From Streptomyces sp. CB02058 (GTDB taxonomy: Bacteria > Actinomycetota > Actinomycetes > Streptomycetales > Streptomycetaceae): DNA of 64,000 bases. Each line of letters opens with the position of its first letter. Position 1 is the stretch's first letter. Position numbers and translations under genes: made by a program. Below the pieces are notes generated by a model. It saw nothing but the letters and a program-made list of their open reading frames with translations. It ran no database searches and was not told where the DNA came from. The stretch covers positions 310,001 to 374,000 of the forward strand of contig NZ_LIPG01000008.1 of assembly GCF_001905505.1 (NCBI RefSeq), written 5' to 3'. This document shows positions 8,376 through 16,231 of the stretch, piece by piece.

Positions 8376-9140
8376 TCAGATCCCCACAGTGAAGCCGTCG
8401 GACCAGACTCGCATCTCCTGCATGAGCGCGTCCCAGGCGCCCGTCAGCAGGAGCACTCCGGTCACGATCATCATGCCGCCGCCGATCCGCATGACCCATG
8501 CGTAGTGGCGCTTGATCCAGCCGAACGCCCCGAGCGCCTTGCGGAACGCGACCGCGGCCAGGACGAAGGGCACTCCGAGACCGACGCAGTACGCCACGGA
8601 GAGCAGCGCGCCGCGCCCCGCGGTCCCCTCCTGGAGGGCCAGCATGTTGACGGCCGAGAGGGTCGGGCCGAGGCAGGGCGTCCAGCCGATCCCGAAGAGG
8701 GCTCCGAGCAGCGGGGCGCCCGCCAGCCCGGTCACCGGCTTCTTGTGGATGCGGAACTCGCGCTGCGTCATCCACGGCATCAGGCCCATGAAGAAGATCC
8801 CCATGAGGATCATCAGCACGCCGAGGACCTTGGAGAGCGTCCCGCCGTACTCCTGGAGGGTCTGCCCGAAGTAGCCGAACAGCGCCCCGCTGGAGACGAA
8901 GACGACGGTGAAGCCCAGCACGAACAGGGAGGCGCCCGTCACGGTCCTGCCCCGGCGGGCGTCCGCCAGATCCGTGCCGCTGACCCCGGTGACGTAACTC
9001 AGGTATCCCGGGACGAGCGGCAGGACGCACGGGGAGAAGAAGGAGACGAGCCCGCCGAGCAGTGCGATCGGCAGGGCCACCAGGAGGGCGCCGCTGAAGA
9101 CTGTGGTGTTGATTCCGGTTGCCGCGGCCAGTTGGAGCAC
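8376..9140 (-). CDS. ccdA: Thiol-disulfide membrane transporter CcdA
   Basis: A 254-residue membrane protein of the CcdA/DsbD-beta family with about six helices. Both redox cysteines that carry electrons across the membrane are present: FSPCVLPLVPGY near residue 37 and GWTPCLGP near residue 151. It would reduce ResA on the outer face, which then keeps the CXXCH haem-binding cysteines of apocytochromes reduced. It starts four bases after resA ends. Confidence 0.94.
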   Translation of the reverse strand: MLQLAAATGINTTVFSGALLVALPIALLGGLVSFFSPCVLPLVPGYLSYVTGVSGTDLADARRGRTVTGASLFVLGFTVVFVSSGALFGYFGQTLQEYGGTLSKVLGVLMILMGIFFMGLMPWMTQREFRIHKKPVTGLAGAPLLGALFGIGWTPCLGPTLSAVNMLALQEGTAGRGALLSVAYCVGLGVPFVLAAVAFRKALGAFGWIKRHYAWVMRIGGGMMIVTGVLLLTGAWDALMQEMRVWSDGFTVGI

Positions 9141-9144
9141 GGCG

Positions 9145-9747
9145 TCACTTCTCCGCGATCAGCGGGTCGATCATCTCGCGCAGCTTCGTCTCGTCGATCG
9201 CGGCGAGCGTGCGGGCCGCGAGCTTCCCGTTCCGGTCGATGACCACGGTCGACGGGATGGCCTGCGCGTTCAGGGTGCCCTTGGGGAAGCGGAGCAGCAG
9301 CTTCCCGGTCGGGTCGAAGAGGCTCGGGTAGGTGACGCCGTAGTCCTGCTCGAAGTTGACCGCGGCGGCCCGCTGGGTGTCGCGGGTGTTGATCCCGATG
9401 AACTGGACGTCCTGGTCCGCGGTGTCCTTGGAGACCTTCGCGAAGTGCTTGGCCTCCGCGCGGCAGGGTCCGCACCACGATCCCCAGACGTTGAGGACGA
9501 CGACCTTGCCCTTGTAGTCGGCGACGTCGAGGGCCTTGCCGTCCAGGGTCGTGCCGTCGAGCTTCGGCGCGTCGGTGCGTTCCCCCTCGGCGACGGTGGA
9601 GATACCGCCGCTGCCGGTGACGAAGTTCGTGTTGCCGCCGCCGCCCGCCTTGGTGCCTTCACCGCAAGCGGACAGGGTCAGGGCACCGGCCACGGCTGTG
9701 GCGGCGAGCAGGGTGAAGCGGCGTCGGGGTGCGCGGCCAGAGCTCAT
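9145..9747 (-). CDS. resA: ResA/TlpA-like thiol-disulfide oxidoreductase lipoprotein
   Basis: A 200-residue thioredoxin-fold lipoprotein. The signal peptide ends in the lipobox LTLSAC, giving a membrane-anchored extracytoplasmic enzyme; the active site is WCGPC in VWGSWCGPCRAEAKHF. Its role would be to reduce apocytochrome c cysteines, with electrons from CcdA. I chose the ATG at 9745-9747 because it directly precedes the Arg-rich signal peptide (MSSGRAPRRRF); longer in-frame starts run into the next gene's territory. It is first in the four-gene ccs operon. Confidence 0.93.
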   Translation of the reverse strand: MSSGRAPRRRFTLLAATAVAGALTLSACGEGTKAGGGGNTNFVTGSGGISTVAEGERTDAPKLDGTTLDGKALDVADYKGKVVVLNVWGSWCGPCRAEAKHFAKVSKDTADQDVQFIGINTRDTQRAAAVNFEQDYGVTYPSLFDPTGKLLLRFPKGTLNAQAIPSTVVIDRNGKLAARTLAAIDETKLREMIDPLIAEK

Positions 9748-9814
9748 GTGAAAAGTTTCGCATGGCAGTTCCGGGGATCTTCCGCGCCCCCCTCGCTGCC
9801 CGTAAAGCCCCTTG

Positions 9815-11071
9815 TCAGGCTTGTTTAAAGAAGGTGTTCCAGCCGCCGTCGGGCGTCTGTCCGACCTGAAGCGTACGAAGCTTCGCGAGCACCGCCGGAT
9901 CCTGTACGTCGAGCCAGTCGACGAACTGCCGGAAGGAGACGAGGCGCACATCCGGCTTGCCGGCGATCCGCTTGAGCACTTCTTCCACGGCGTCCATATA
10001 GATGCCGCCGTTCCACTCCTCGAAGTGGTTGCCGATGTAGAAAGGCGCGCGATTCGTCTCATAGGCGCGCTCGAACCCGGCCATATACGCCTCGGTGGCC
10101 TGGGTGCGCCAGCCCGGATAGCGCGACGGCATGCCGTTGGTCGAATTCTGCGACTGGTTGGCGAGGATGTTGTAGTCCATGGAGAGGACTTCGAAGGTGT
10201 GGCCGGGGAACGGAATGCCCTGGAGGGGGAGATCCCATACTCCCTGGCGCTTCTCGGGCCACATCTGGGTGCCGCCGGGCGAGCTCGCGTCGTAGCGCCA
10301 GCCCAGCGCTTTCGCGGTGGGCAGCAGATTGTCCTGGCCGAGGAGACAGGGGGTGCGGCCCCCGATCAGTTCCTTGCGGTAGTCGAACGGCAGCGGGTCG
10401 ACATCCGTCCAGCCGGAGTTCGTACGCCATTCGGTGACGAAGGAGACCGCCTGATCGATCTCGCTCTGCCATTGCGCCGGCGTCCAGTTGCCGACGGAGC
10501 CGGAACCGCCGCAGAAATGCCCGTTGAAGTGCGTACCGATCTCGTGCCCGTCGAGCCATGCCTCGCGGACGTACTTCAGTGTCTGCTTGACGTGGTCGTC
10601 GGTGAGATAGCCGATGTCCGAGGCGCCCCTGGGGTTGTTGGGCGGGCGGTAGAGGGACTTCTTCGACTCGGGCAGCACATAGAGACCGGAGAGGAAGAAG
10701 GTCATCGCCGCTTCGTGTTCCCTGGCGAGTTCGAGAAAGCGCGGGAAGAGGCCGTTGCCCACTTCACCCGCCCCGTCCCAGGAAAAGATCACGAACTGCG
10801 GGGGCCTCCGACCGGGTTCGAGCGGCACGGGGGCGGCGGGCTGATTCGGCTGCTTTCCGGTGTCGGCGGTGGAGCCGTCACCGATCAGCCTGACCTTTTT
10901 CTCGGGTGGTCCCCCACCATTCCCGTGGGTCCCTTTGCCACCCTTGGCGCCCTTCTCGGGCTCCGGCCGTCCGCCGTCCGAAGAACCGAGGGAGCCGCAG
11001 CCGCTCATCGACAGTGCGGCTGCGGCTCCGAGTCCGGCCCCGAGCAGGCCCCTTCGGTTGATTTCGCGCAT
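9815..11071 (-). CDS. Tat-type lipoprotein resembling polysaccharide deacetylases
   Basis: A 418-residue predicted lipoprotein: twin arginines in NRRGLLGAG, a hydrophobic run and a lipobox ending at SGC, then a Gly/Pro/Lys-rich linker of about 60 residues. The remainder resembles the NodB fold: FVIFSWDGAGE sits where the TFDDG motif normally is, and HEIGTHFNGHF keeps the His-x3-His metal pair. The second Asp of motif 1 is replaced by Gly, so metal-dependent deacetylation may be altered or lost. It may act on cell-wall or surface polysaccharide. A GGGGA ribosome site precedes the ATG, and the 185-base upstream region is AT-rich for this genome. Confidence 0.82.
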   Translation of the reverse strand: MREINRRGLLGAGLGAAAALSMSGCGSLGSSDGGRPEPEKGAKGGKGTHGNGGGPPEKKVRLIGDGSTADTGKQPNQPAAPVPLEPGRRPPQFVIFSWDGAGEVGNGLFPRFLELAREHEAAMTFFLSGLYVLPESKKSLYRPPNNPRGASDIGYLTDDHVKQTLKYVREAWLDGHEIGTHFNGHFCGGSGSVGNWTPAQWQSEIDQAVSFVTEWRTNSGWTDVDPLPFDYRKELIGGRTPCLLGQDNLLPTAKALGWRYDASSPGGTQMWPEKRQGVWDLPLQGIPFPGHTFEVLSMDYNILANQSQNSTNGMPSRYPGWRTQATEAYMAGFERAYETNRAPFYIGNHFEEWNGGIYMDAVEEVLKRIAGKPDVRLVSFRQFVDWLDVQDPAVLAKLRTLQVGQTPDGGWNTFFKQA

Positions 11072-11256
11072 AGCGTCCCCATCTGCGGTCGTATTACCTC
11101 AAGGCCATACAAACTGGCGATGGCTTAGATGAGGAAAACAACACGGGGGTTCCGCTGATAATCATAAAAGTTGTCACGTGAACAGACCCTTACAGGTGCT
11201 GCACACGACAGACAGAACAGCGCACCGGAAGGGGCCCGGCACGCGGCCCGCGGGTG

Positions 11257-11946
11257 CTACGCGCCGAACGCCTTGGACTTGCCCTTGACCGGCTTCGCAC
11301 CGGCGAGCAGATGCGCGGGCACCAGGTCCCTGGCCGGCTCGGTGTACCCGACGGACACGATCTTGTCGCCCTGGTACGTGAAGCTCGTCAGCGAGGCCAG
11401 GGTGCACTGCCGCTTGCGCGGGTCGTGCCAGAGCCTGCGCCGCTCCACGAAGCTCCGCACGATCCAGATCGGCAGCTGATGGCTGACGCAGACCGCCTCG
11501 TGCCCCCGCGCCGCGTCGCGCGCCGCGTCCAGGGCCCCCATCATCCGGACGACCTGCTCGATGTACGGCTCGCCCCAGGACGGCTTGAACGGGTTGGTGA
11601 GGTGCTTCCAGTTGTCGGGCTTGCGCAGCGCGCCGTCGCCGACTCCGAAGGTCTTGCCCTCGAAGACGTTGGCGGCCTCGATGAGACGCCCGTCGGTGGC
11701 CAGGTCCAGGCCGTGCGACTTGGCGATCGGCGCGGCCGTCTCCTGGGCGCGCTCCAGCGGGGAGGCCACGACATGCGTGATGTCGCGCTTCTCCAGGTGC
11801 TCGGCGACCCGGTCGGCCATCCTGCGGCCGAGCTCGGACAGGCTGTAGCCGGGACGGCGCCCGTAGAGCACGCCCTCCGGGTTGTGCACCTCGCCGTGGC
11901 GCATCAGATGGACGACGGTGATGTCCCCGTCCTCGTACTCGCTCAT
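11257..11946 (-). CDS. Histidine phosphatase (phosphoglycerate mutase-like)
   Basis: A 229-residue member of the histidine phosphatase superfamily. The catalytic RHGE is in HLMRHGEVHNPEG and the second histidine in AVCVSHQLPIWI. Substrate cannot be assigned: the family includes broad phosphatases and cobalamin or nucleotide phosphatases as well as mutases. Its ATG overlaps the stop of hemL by four bases (ATGA), so the two are translated together. This pairing downstream of hemL is, as I recall, conserved in streptomycetes. Confidence 0.88.
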   Translation of the reverse strand: MSEYEDGDITVVHLMRHGEVHNPEGVLYGRRPGYSLSELGRRMADRVAEHLEKRDITHVVASPLERAQETAAPIAKSHGLDLATDGRLIEAANVFEGKTFGVGDGALRKPDNWKHLTNPFKPSWGEPYIEQVVRMMGALDAARDAARGHEAVCVSHQLPIWIVRSFVERRRLWHDPRKRQCTLASLTSFTYQGDKIVSVGYTEPARDLVPAHLLAGAKPVKGKSKAFGA

Positions 11947-13250
11947 GCCGTGGCCTCCGATGCGGCGCGGGCGGCCGCGGGCAGCGCCGCCGCGATCCGC
12001 TCGATCGCCCGCGCGTCGTGGGCGGTCGAGACGAACCAGGACTCGAACGCGGACGGAGGCAGATACACGCCCTGCTCCAGCATCGAGTGGAAGAAGGCGG
12101 TGAAGCGGAACGCCTCCTGCTTCTTCGCGTCCTCGTAGTCACGGACGGGCTCGTCGGTGAAGAAGACAGAGAACATGTTGCCCGCCACCGACACCGTGTG
12201 GGCGACGCCCTCCTTGGTGAACGCCTCGCCGACCAGGGAGCGCAGCTCCGCGGAGACCGCGTCGACCTTCTCGTACGCCGCGTCGTCCAGCAGCCGCAGC
12301 TGGGCGAGGCCCGCCGCGGTGGCGACCGGGTTCCCGGAGAGGGTGCCCGCCTGGTAGACGGGGCCCGCCGGGGCCAGGTGCGCCATGACGTCGGCACGGC
12401 CGCCGAAGGCCGCCGCCGGGAAGCCGCCGCCCATGACCTTGCCGAAGGTCATCAGGTCGGGCCGCACCCCGTCGATGCCGTACCAGCCGGCCTTCGACGT
12501 ACGGAAGCCGGTCATCACCTCGTCGGAGATGTACAGCGCGCCGTTGGCCGCACAGATCTCCTTCAGTCCGGCGTTGAAGCCGTCCAGCGGCGGTACGACG
12601 CCCATGTTGCCCGGCGACGCCTCGGTGATCACACACGCGATCTCGCCCGGCTGCGCGGCGAACGCGGCGCGCACGGCCTCCAGGTCGTTGTACGGCAGCA
12701 CGATCGTGTCGCCGGCCTGCGCCCCGGTCACGCCGGGCGTGTCGGGGAGGCCGAAGGTGGCGACCCCGGAGCCGGCGGCGGCCAGCAGCGCGTCGACGTG
12801 GCCGTGGTAGCACCCGGCGAACTTCACGACCTTGGCGCGGCCGGTGAATCCACGGGCGAGCCGGATCGCGGACATGGTCGCCTCGGTGCCGGACGACACC
12901 AGGCGCACCTGCTCGACGGGCTCGATCCGGGCCACGACCTCCTCGGCGAGCGCGACCTCGCCCTCACCCGGCGTACCGAAGGAGGTACCACGGGCGACCG
13001 CTGCCTGGACGGCGGCGATGACCTCGGGGTGCGAGTGGCCGAGAATCATCGGTCCCCACGAACACACGAGGTCGACATACTCACGACCGTCGGCGTCAGT
13101 GAGGTACGGACCCGTACCGGACACCATGAACCGGGGCGTACCGCCCACGGCACGGAAAGCACGCACGGGGGAGTTCACGCCACCGGGCGTCACACGGGAC
13201 GCACGGTCGAAAAGCGTCTGCGAAACTGGGGCTTCGTATGAATACGCCAC
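11943..13250 (-). CDS. hemL: Glutamate-1-semialdehyde 2,1-aminomutase
   Basis: A 435-residue PLP-dependent enzyme converting glutamate-1-semialdehyde to 5-aminolevulinate, the second step of the C5 haem pathway; hemA, hemB, hemC and a hemD fusion lie 37-43 kb away in this window. The PLP lysine is in TFGKVMGGGFP near residue 270. I start at the GTG at 13248-13250 (GTG-Ala-Tyr-Ser-Tyr-Glu-Ala-Pro-Val-Ser-Gln), the family N-terminus. The frame stays open to an ATG at 13394, but that 48-residue extension is basic and unlike the family. Confidence 0.95.
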   Translation of the reverse strand: MAYSYEAPVSQTLFDRASRVTPGGVNSPVRAFRAVGGTPRFMVSGTGPYLTDADGREYVDLVCSWGPMILGHSHPEVIAAVQAAVARGTSFGTPGEGEVALAEEVVARIEPVEQVRLVSSGTEATMSAIRLARGFTGRAKVVKFAGCYHGHVDALLAAAGSGVATFGLPDTPGVTGAQAGDTIVLPYNDLEAVRAAFAAQPGEIACVITEASPGNMGVVPPLDGFNAGLKEICAANGALYISDEVMTGFRTSKAGWYGIDGVRPDLMTFGKVMGGGFPAAAFGGRADVMAHLAPAGPVYQAGTLSGNPVATAAGLAQLRLLDDAAYEKVDAVSAELRSLVGEAFTKEGVAHTVSVAGNMFSVFFTDEPVRDYEDAKKQEAFRFTAFFHSMLEQGVYLPPSAFESWFVSTAHDARAIERIAAALPAAARAASEATA

Positions 13251-13389
13251 TTTGGTCCTGATCTGCGATTCGGGGTTCGGGGGGCCTGGCCGGAATTCCC
13301 GGCCGCCGGTGAGCAGGGAGCGCGCTCTCCCCGTATGAGGCTCGTACAACGAAAGGGCGTCAGTCTCCTCGCGTCTGCGAAACTGGGGC
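13214..13389. repeat. 19-bp direct repeat at the 5' end of hemL
   Basis: The 19-base string gcgtctgcgaaactggggc occurs inside the hemL 5' coding region (13214-13232) and again 157 bases upstream (13371-13389). The upstream copy lies where hemL leader RNA or promoter would be. It may be a partial duplication of the gene start; no regulatory meaning is established. Confidence 0.7.
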
Positions 13390-13542
13390 GTCATAGGGAA
13401 AGCTCACCCATGCCATGGTGTCAGAGGCGTGCACGGTCTTGCGGACAGGTGTTTCACCGCACGCCCGTGGGGGAGGTCACTGACGATGATCGGGTTGCGC
13501 GGCGGGGCTGTGTCTCCTAAGAAGTAGTCGGGTGGATGAGAT

Positions 13543-14139
13543 ATGCATCGCGGTGGCGGAGTGGGCGAAGGGACCGACGACCTGGGGCCCGAGCCTGCCC
13601 GGCGAGGGCGGCACCGGCGCAAGGCCGAACGCGAGGCCGAGCGCGTACGGGACGACCGGGCGGGCGGTGTCGACGGTTCGGGGAGCAGGAGCAGTGGACG
13701 GGTGGGGGTGACCTACAAATACTTCGGTGCCCCTGACGGGGCCACCGCCGCACGGGTGCCCATTTCCATGCGCCCCGAGGAGCTCGGGGGTGACGAGCTG
13801 GGCATGGGCGGCATGTTCAGCAAGATCAAGCCCGAGACGGTGGCGGCCATGGTCCTCACCGGCATACAGGGCATACCCCTGAACAAGGTCCCCCCGCTGG
13901 AGCTGGTCGTCCTCCATCCCGACTACGCGGTCGTCAAGCTGCCGATGACGGTCGTCGACCCGCTGCGGGACGTCGGCGAGGAATCGGTCGGCGCCGCGGC
14001 CTTCATCTGGTCCACGGTCCCGGACCGCGGCGGACCGCGCGACGCGTTCAACGTCTACCAGCTGCTCCACGAGTGGCAGGACTTCTCCCACCGGCTGCAC
14101 GACGCCGGGCACCAGGCGTACTGCCTGGTGTGGCCCTGA
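13543..14139 (+). CDS. Conserved actinobacterial protein of unknown function
   Basis: A 198-residue soluble protein. The first 55 residues are Arg/Gly-rich and probably disordered; the rest looks compact, with SKIKPETVAAMVLTGIQGIP and the hydrophobic LELVVLHPDYAVVKLPMTVVD. No signal peptide, helix-turn-helix or catalytic motif is evident. It is preceded by 290 bases divergent to hemL and stands alone, so context gives no role. An internal start at the Met in ISMRPEELGG would leave about 120 residues, so the N-terminus is uncertain. I do not recognise the family. Confidence 0.72.
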   Translation: MHRGGGVGEGTDDLGPEPARRGRHRRKAEREAERVRDDRAGGVDGSGSRSSGRVGVTYKYFGAPDGATAARVPISMRPEELGGDELGMGGMFSKIKPETVAAMVLTGIQGIPLNKVPPLELVVLHPDYAVVKLPMTVVDPLRDVGEESVGAAAFIWSTVPDRGGPRDAFNVYQLLHEWQDFSHRLHDAGHQAYCLVWP

Positions 14140-14399
14140 CGCGGGCCACCCGAGCGGGCTGGGCGCCACGGCGAACCCCCCGGGCGCCGCGGCGCGTCAC
14201 GCGGCCGGAAGTCCTCCGGGCACCGCGGCGGTCCCGGGAGCGGGCAGGTTCCGCCCCACCCGCATGCGCGTGTGACTCCCTCTCCGGCTCCGGCGCATCA
14301 CACCGCCCGGCACCGCCTCCCGGGGCTTCCTGGCGGTCCTCGTGGGCCCTGTCACCACGCGTGCCCCCACCACGTCCGCGGTGTAGGAGGATGTGACGC

Positions 14400-14753
14400 A
14401 TGTCGGCAGATGAACTGCATGTGGTCGTGGAGACCACCGATGACGGTGTCGTCGTGATCCGTGTCCGAGGGAGCCTCGACGGATGGTCGGACTCCTCCGG
14501 CCTGGTCGAGGCTCTGGAGAAGGCCGCCGGCGGCGGCGGACGGCTGACCGTGGCCGATCTGTCCCGGCTGGAGTTCGCCGACTCCACGGGCCTGCACGCC
14601 TTGTTGAGCGCCCAGCGCAGGCATACCGCGTCGGGAGTACGGCTGGTGCTGGCGGGCCCGCTCGGTGCGGGAGTACGCAGGCTCTTCGAGGTCTCGGGCA
14701 CCGCCGGTGCCTTCAGCTTCGCGGACACGGTGGACGCGGCGCTCACATGCTGA
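14400..14753 (+). CDS. STAS-domain anti-anti-sigma factor
   Basis: A 117-residue single STAS domain. The phosphorylation loop LSRLEFADSTGLHALL carries the conserved Asp-Ser before Thr-Gly, so a kinase of the RsbW type could modify the Ser. In partner switching the unphosphorylated form binds the anti-sigma kinase and frees a sigma factor. It lies 85 bases upstream of such an ATPase gene on the same strand. Confidence 0.88.
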   Translation: MSADELHVVVETTDDGVVVIRVRGSLDGWSDSSGLVEALEKAAGGGGRLTVADLSRLEFADSTGLHALLSAQRRHTASGVRLVLAGPLGAGVRRLFEVSGTAGAFSFADTVDAALTC

Positions 14754-14838
14754 CCCCCGTGTCCGGGGCCGCGCCGTTCGCCCTTCGCCCGCACGGCGGG
14801 CGAATGACTCCGGCCCCGCCGGGCAGGCGCGGAGTGTC

Positions 14839-15402
14839 ATGAACGGGGAGCAAGAAGGACTGCGTGGCGGCGTGAGTCCGGCCGATGGGCCGGAGGAAGC
14901 CGTCAGCACACCTGCCCCGGCGGCACCGGCGGACGAGAGTGCGGCGCATCCGGCCGGCACCCGGCTCGCGGAGCCGCCGGCGGACGGCAGCGGGCCGGAT
15001 GCGCCGGTCGACGCGGAAGAGCCGCCGGGCGTGCCGCGGAACGCCGCTGCCGCGCGCGCCATCGTCACCCGCCTCCTGGAAGCGTGGTTCCGCGGACGGG
15101 ACGGAGAGGGTCCGGCCGACTTCGTCGTGACGGACGCGCTGCTGGTGACCTCGGAGCTGGTGACCAACGCCGTCAGGCACGGCGGCGGGCTCACCGGGTT
15201 CACGGCGGAGATCACCGACGACGGACTCCTCCTCACCGTCGGCGACGCGAGCACCGAGGCGCCGGTCGTCATGGAACGCGACCCGCGGACGGCTCCCATC
15301 GGCGGCTACGGCTGGCCGTTGGTGCGCCGGCTGACGGAGCGGGTGTCGGTCAGGCACCACCTCGGCGGCAAGAACATCGTCGCCCTGATCGCCCTCTCCT
15401 GA
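14839..15402 (+). CDS. RsbW-like GHKL ATPase (anti-sigma factor / serine kinase)
   Basis: A 187-residue protein with an acidic, proline-rich N-terminal stretch (about 70 residues) and a HATPase_c domain. The N-box is SELVTNAVRHGG, the G1-like box is VGDAS and the lid/G2 region is GGYGWPLVRRL, matching the many short ATPases of streptomycetes. It should phosphorylate STAS partners and/or sequester a sigma factor. The ATG at 14839 has a GGAG site eight bases upstream; longer in-frame starts run through the preceding STAS gene. STAS genes flank it on both sides. Confidence 0.87.
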   Translation: MNGEQEGLRGGVSPADGPEEAVSTPAPAAPADESAAHPAGTRLAEPPADGSGPDAPVDAEEPPGVPRNAAAARAIVTRLLEAWFRGRDGEGPADFVVTDALLVTSELVTNAVRHGGGLTGFTAEITDDGLLLTVGDASTEAPVVMERDPRTAPIGGYGWPLVRRLTERVSVRHHLGGKNIVALIALS

Positions 15403-15450
15403 GCAGGGTGTCCGTGCGGGCGGGCCAGGGCAGTTGGCATAATTTCCCGC

Positions 15451-15828
15451 ATGGTCCGTGATCCTCTCGACAACTCCACGCCCGCCGCGTCACCGGTGGT
15501 GGCGGCCGAAGGTGAGATCAACGGCTGCTGGGTCGTCCGGGCGCGGGGCGAGATCGACTGCGACAGCATCGATCCGCTCTTCATCGCCATGTGGCAGGCC
15601 GTGGCCGGGCACGAGGTCGTCGTGCTGGACACGTCCGCGATCACGTTCGCGGACTCGTCCTTCCTCAGCCTGCTCATCGAGACGCACCAGCAGACCCGGT
15701 TGCGCGTCGCCGCCCCGAGCGCGGCCGTGACACGGCTCCTGCGGACGGCGGGTGTCGACCGGGTGATCAAGACGTATCCCACGCTCGACGCGGCCCTCGC
15801 CTCGCCCCCGCCCTCCCGGTCGGCGTGA
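15451..15828 (+). CDS. STAS-domain anti-anti-sigma factor
   Basis: A 125-residue STAS protein; the phospho-acceptor loop is TSAITFADSSFLSLLIE with Asp-Ser-Ser. It starts 48 bases after the RsbW-like ATPase gene on the same strand, so the three genes 14400-15828 probably form one unit. It ends seven bases from the convergent STAS gene of the cobalamin-sensor operon, leaving no room for a separate terminator. Confidence 0.86.
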   Translation: MVRDPLDNSTPAASPVVAAEGEINGCWVVRARGEIDCDSIDPLFIAMWQAVAGHEVVVLDTSAITFADSSFLSLLIETHQQTRLRVAAPSAAVTRLLRTAGVDRVIKTYPTLDAALASPPPSRSA

Positions 15829-15835
15829 CGCCGCT

Positions 15836-16231
15836 TCAGCTCGACGGAACGGTCGGCGGGCCGTCCTCCGCGTGAGCCTGCCCGGCGAGCCGGGCGGAAC
15901 CCTGCGGCCCGAAGATCTGCCGGATGCCTGTGACCTCCAGGATCCTGCGAAGGAACGCGGGCTGGTTCACCAGGTGCAGCACCACACCGCGGGACGACGT
16001 GCGGCGGTGGATCATGAGGAGGCTCGAGACGCCCATCGAGTCGCACAACCGGAGCTGCGCACAGTCCAGGGTCAGGTCGCGCAGGCCCGGGTCGGCCGAG
16101 AGGCAGGCCTGGGCACGCTCCACGAGTTGCTCGCACGTGTCGTGGTCGAGGTCACCCGACAGGCGCAGCAGGACGCTCCCGGGGCCGGCCTCAGCGGTCA
16201 GGGAGAAGGGTGGACTGGTCAGATCGGTCAT
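15836..16231 (-). CDS. STAS-domain anti-anti-sigma factor of the B12-sensor operon
   Basis: A 131-residue STAS protein with the loop CAQLRLCDSMGVSSLLMIHRR, where Asp-Ser-Met-Gly provides the phosphorylatable Ser. The ATG at 16229-16231 lies 41 bases inside the 3' end of the cobalamin-sensor gene, so the two are tightly coupled. It is probably the substrate of the PP2C phosphatase encoded at the head of this operon and of a kinase such as the one at 14839-15402. A slightly downstream start is possible. Confidence 0.85.
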   Translation of the reverse strand: MTDLTSPPFSLTAEAGPGSVLLRLSGDLDHDTCEQLVERAQACLSADPGLRDLTLDCAQLRLCDSMGVSSLLMIHRRTSSRGVVLHLVNQPAFLRRILEVTGIRQIFGPQGSARLAGQAHAEDGPPTVPSS

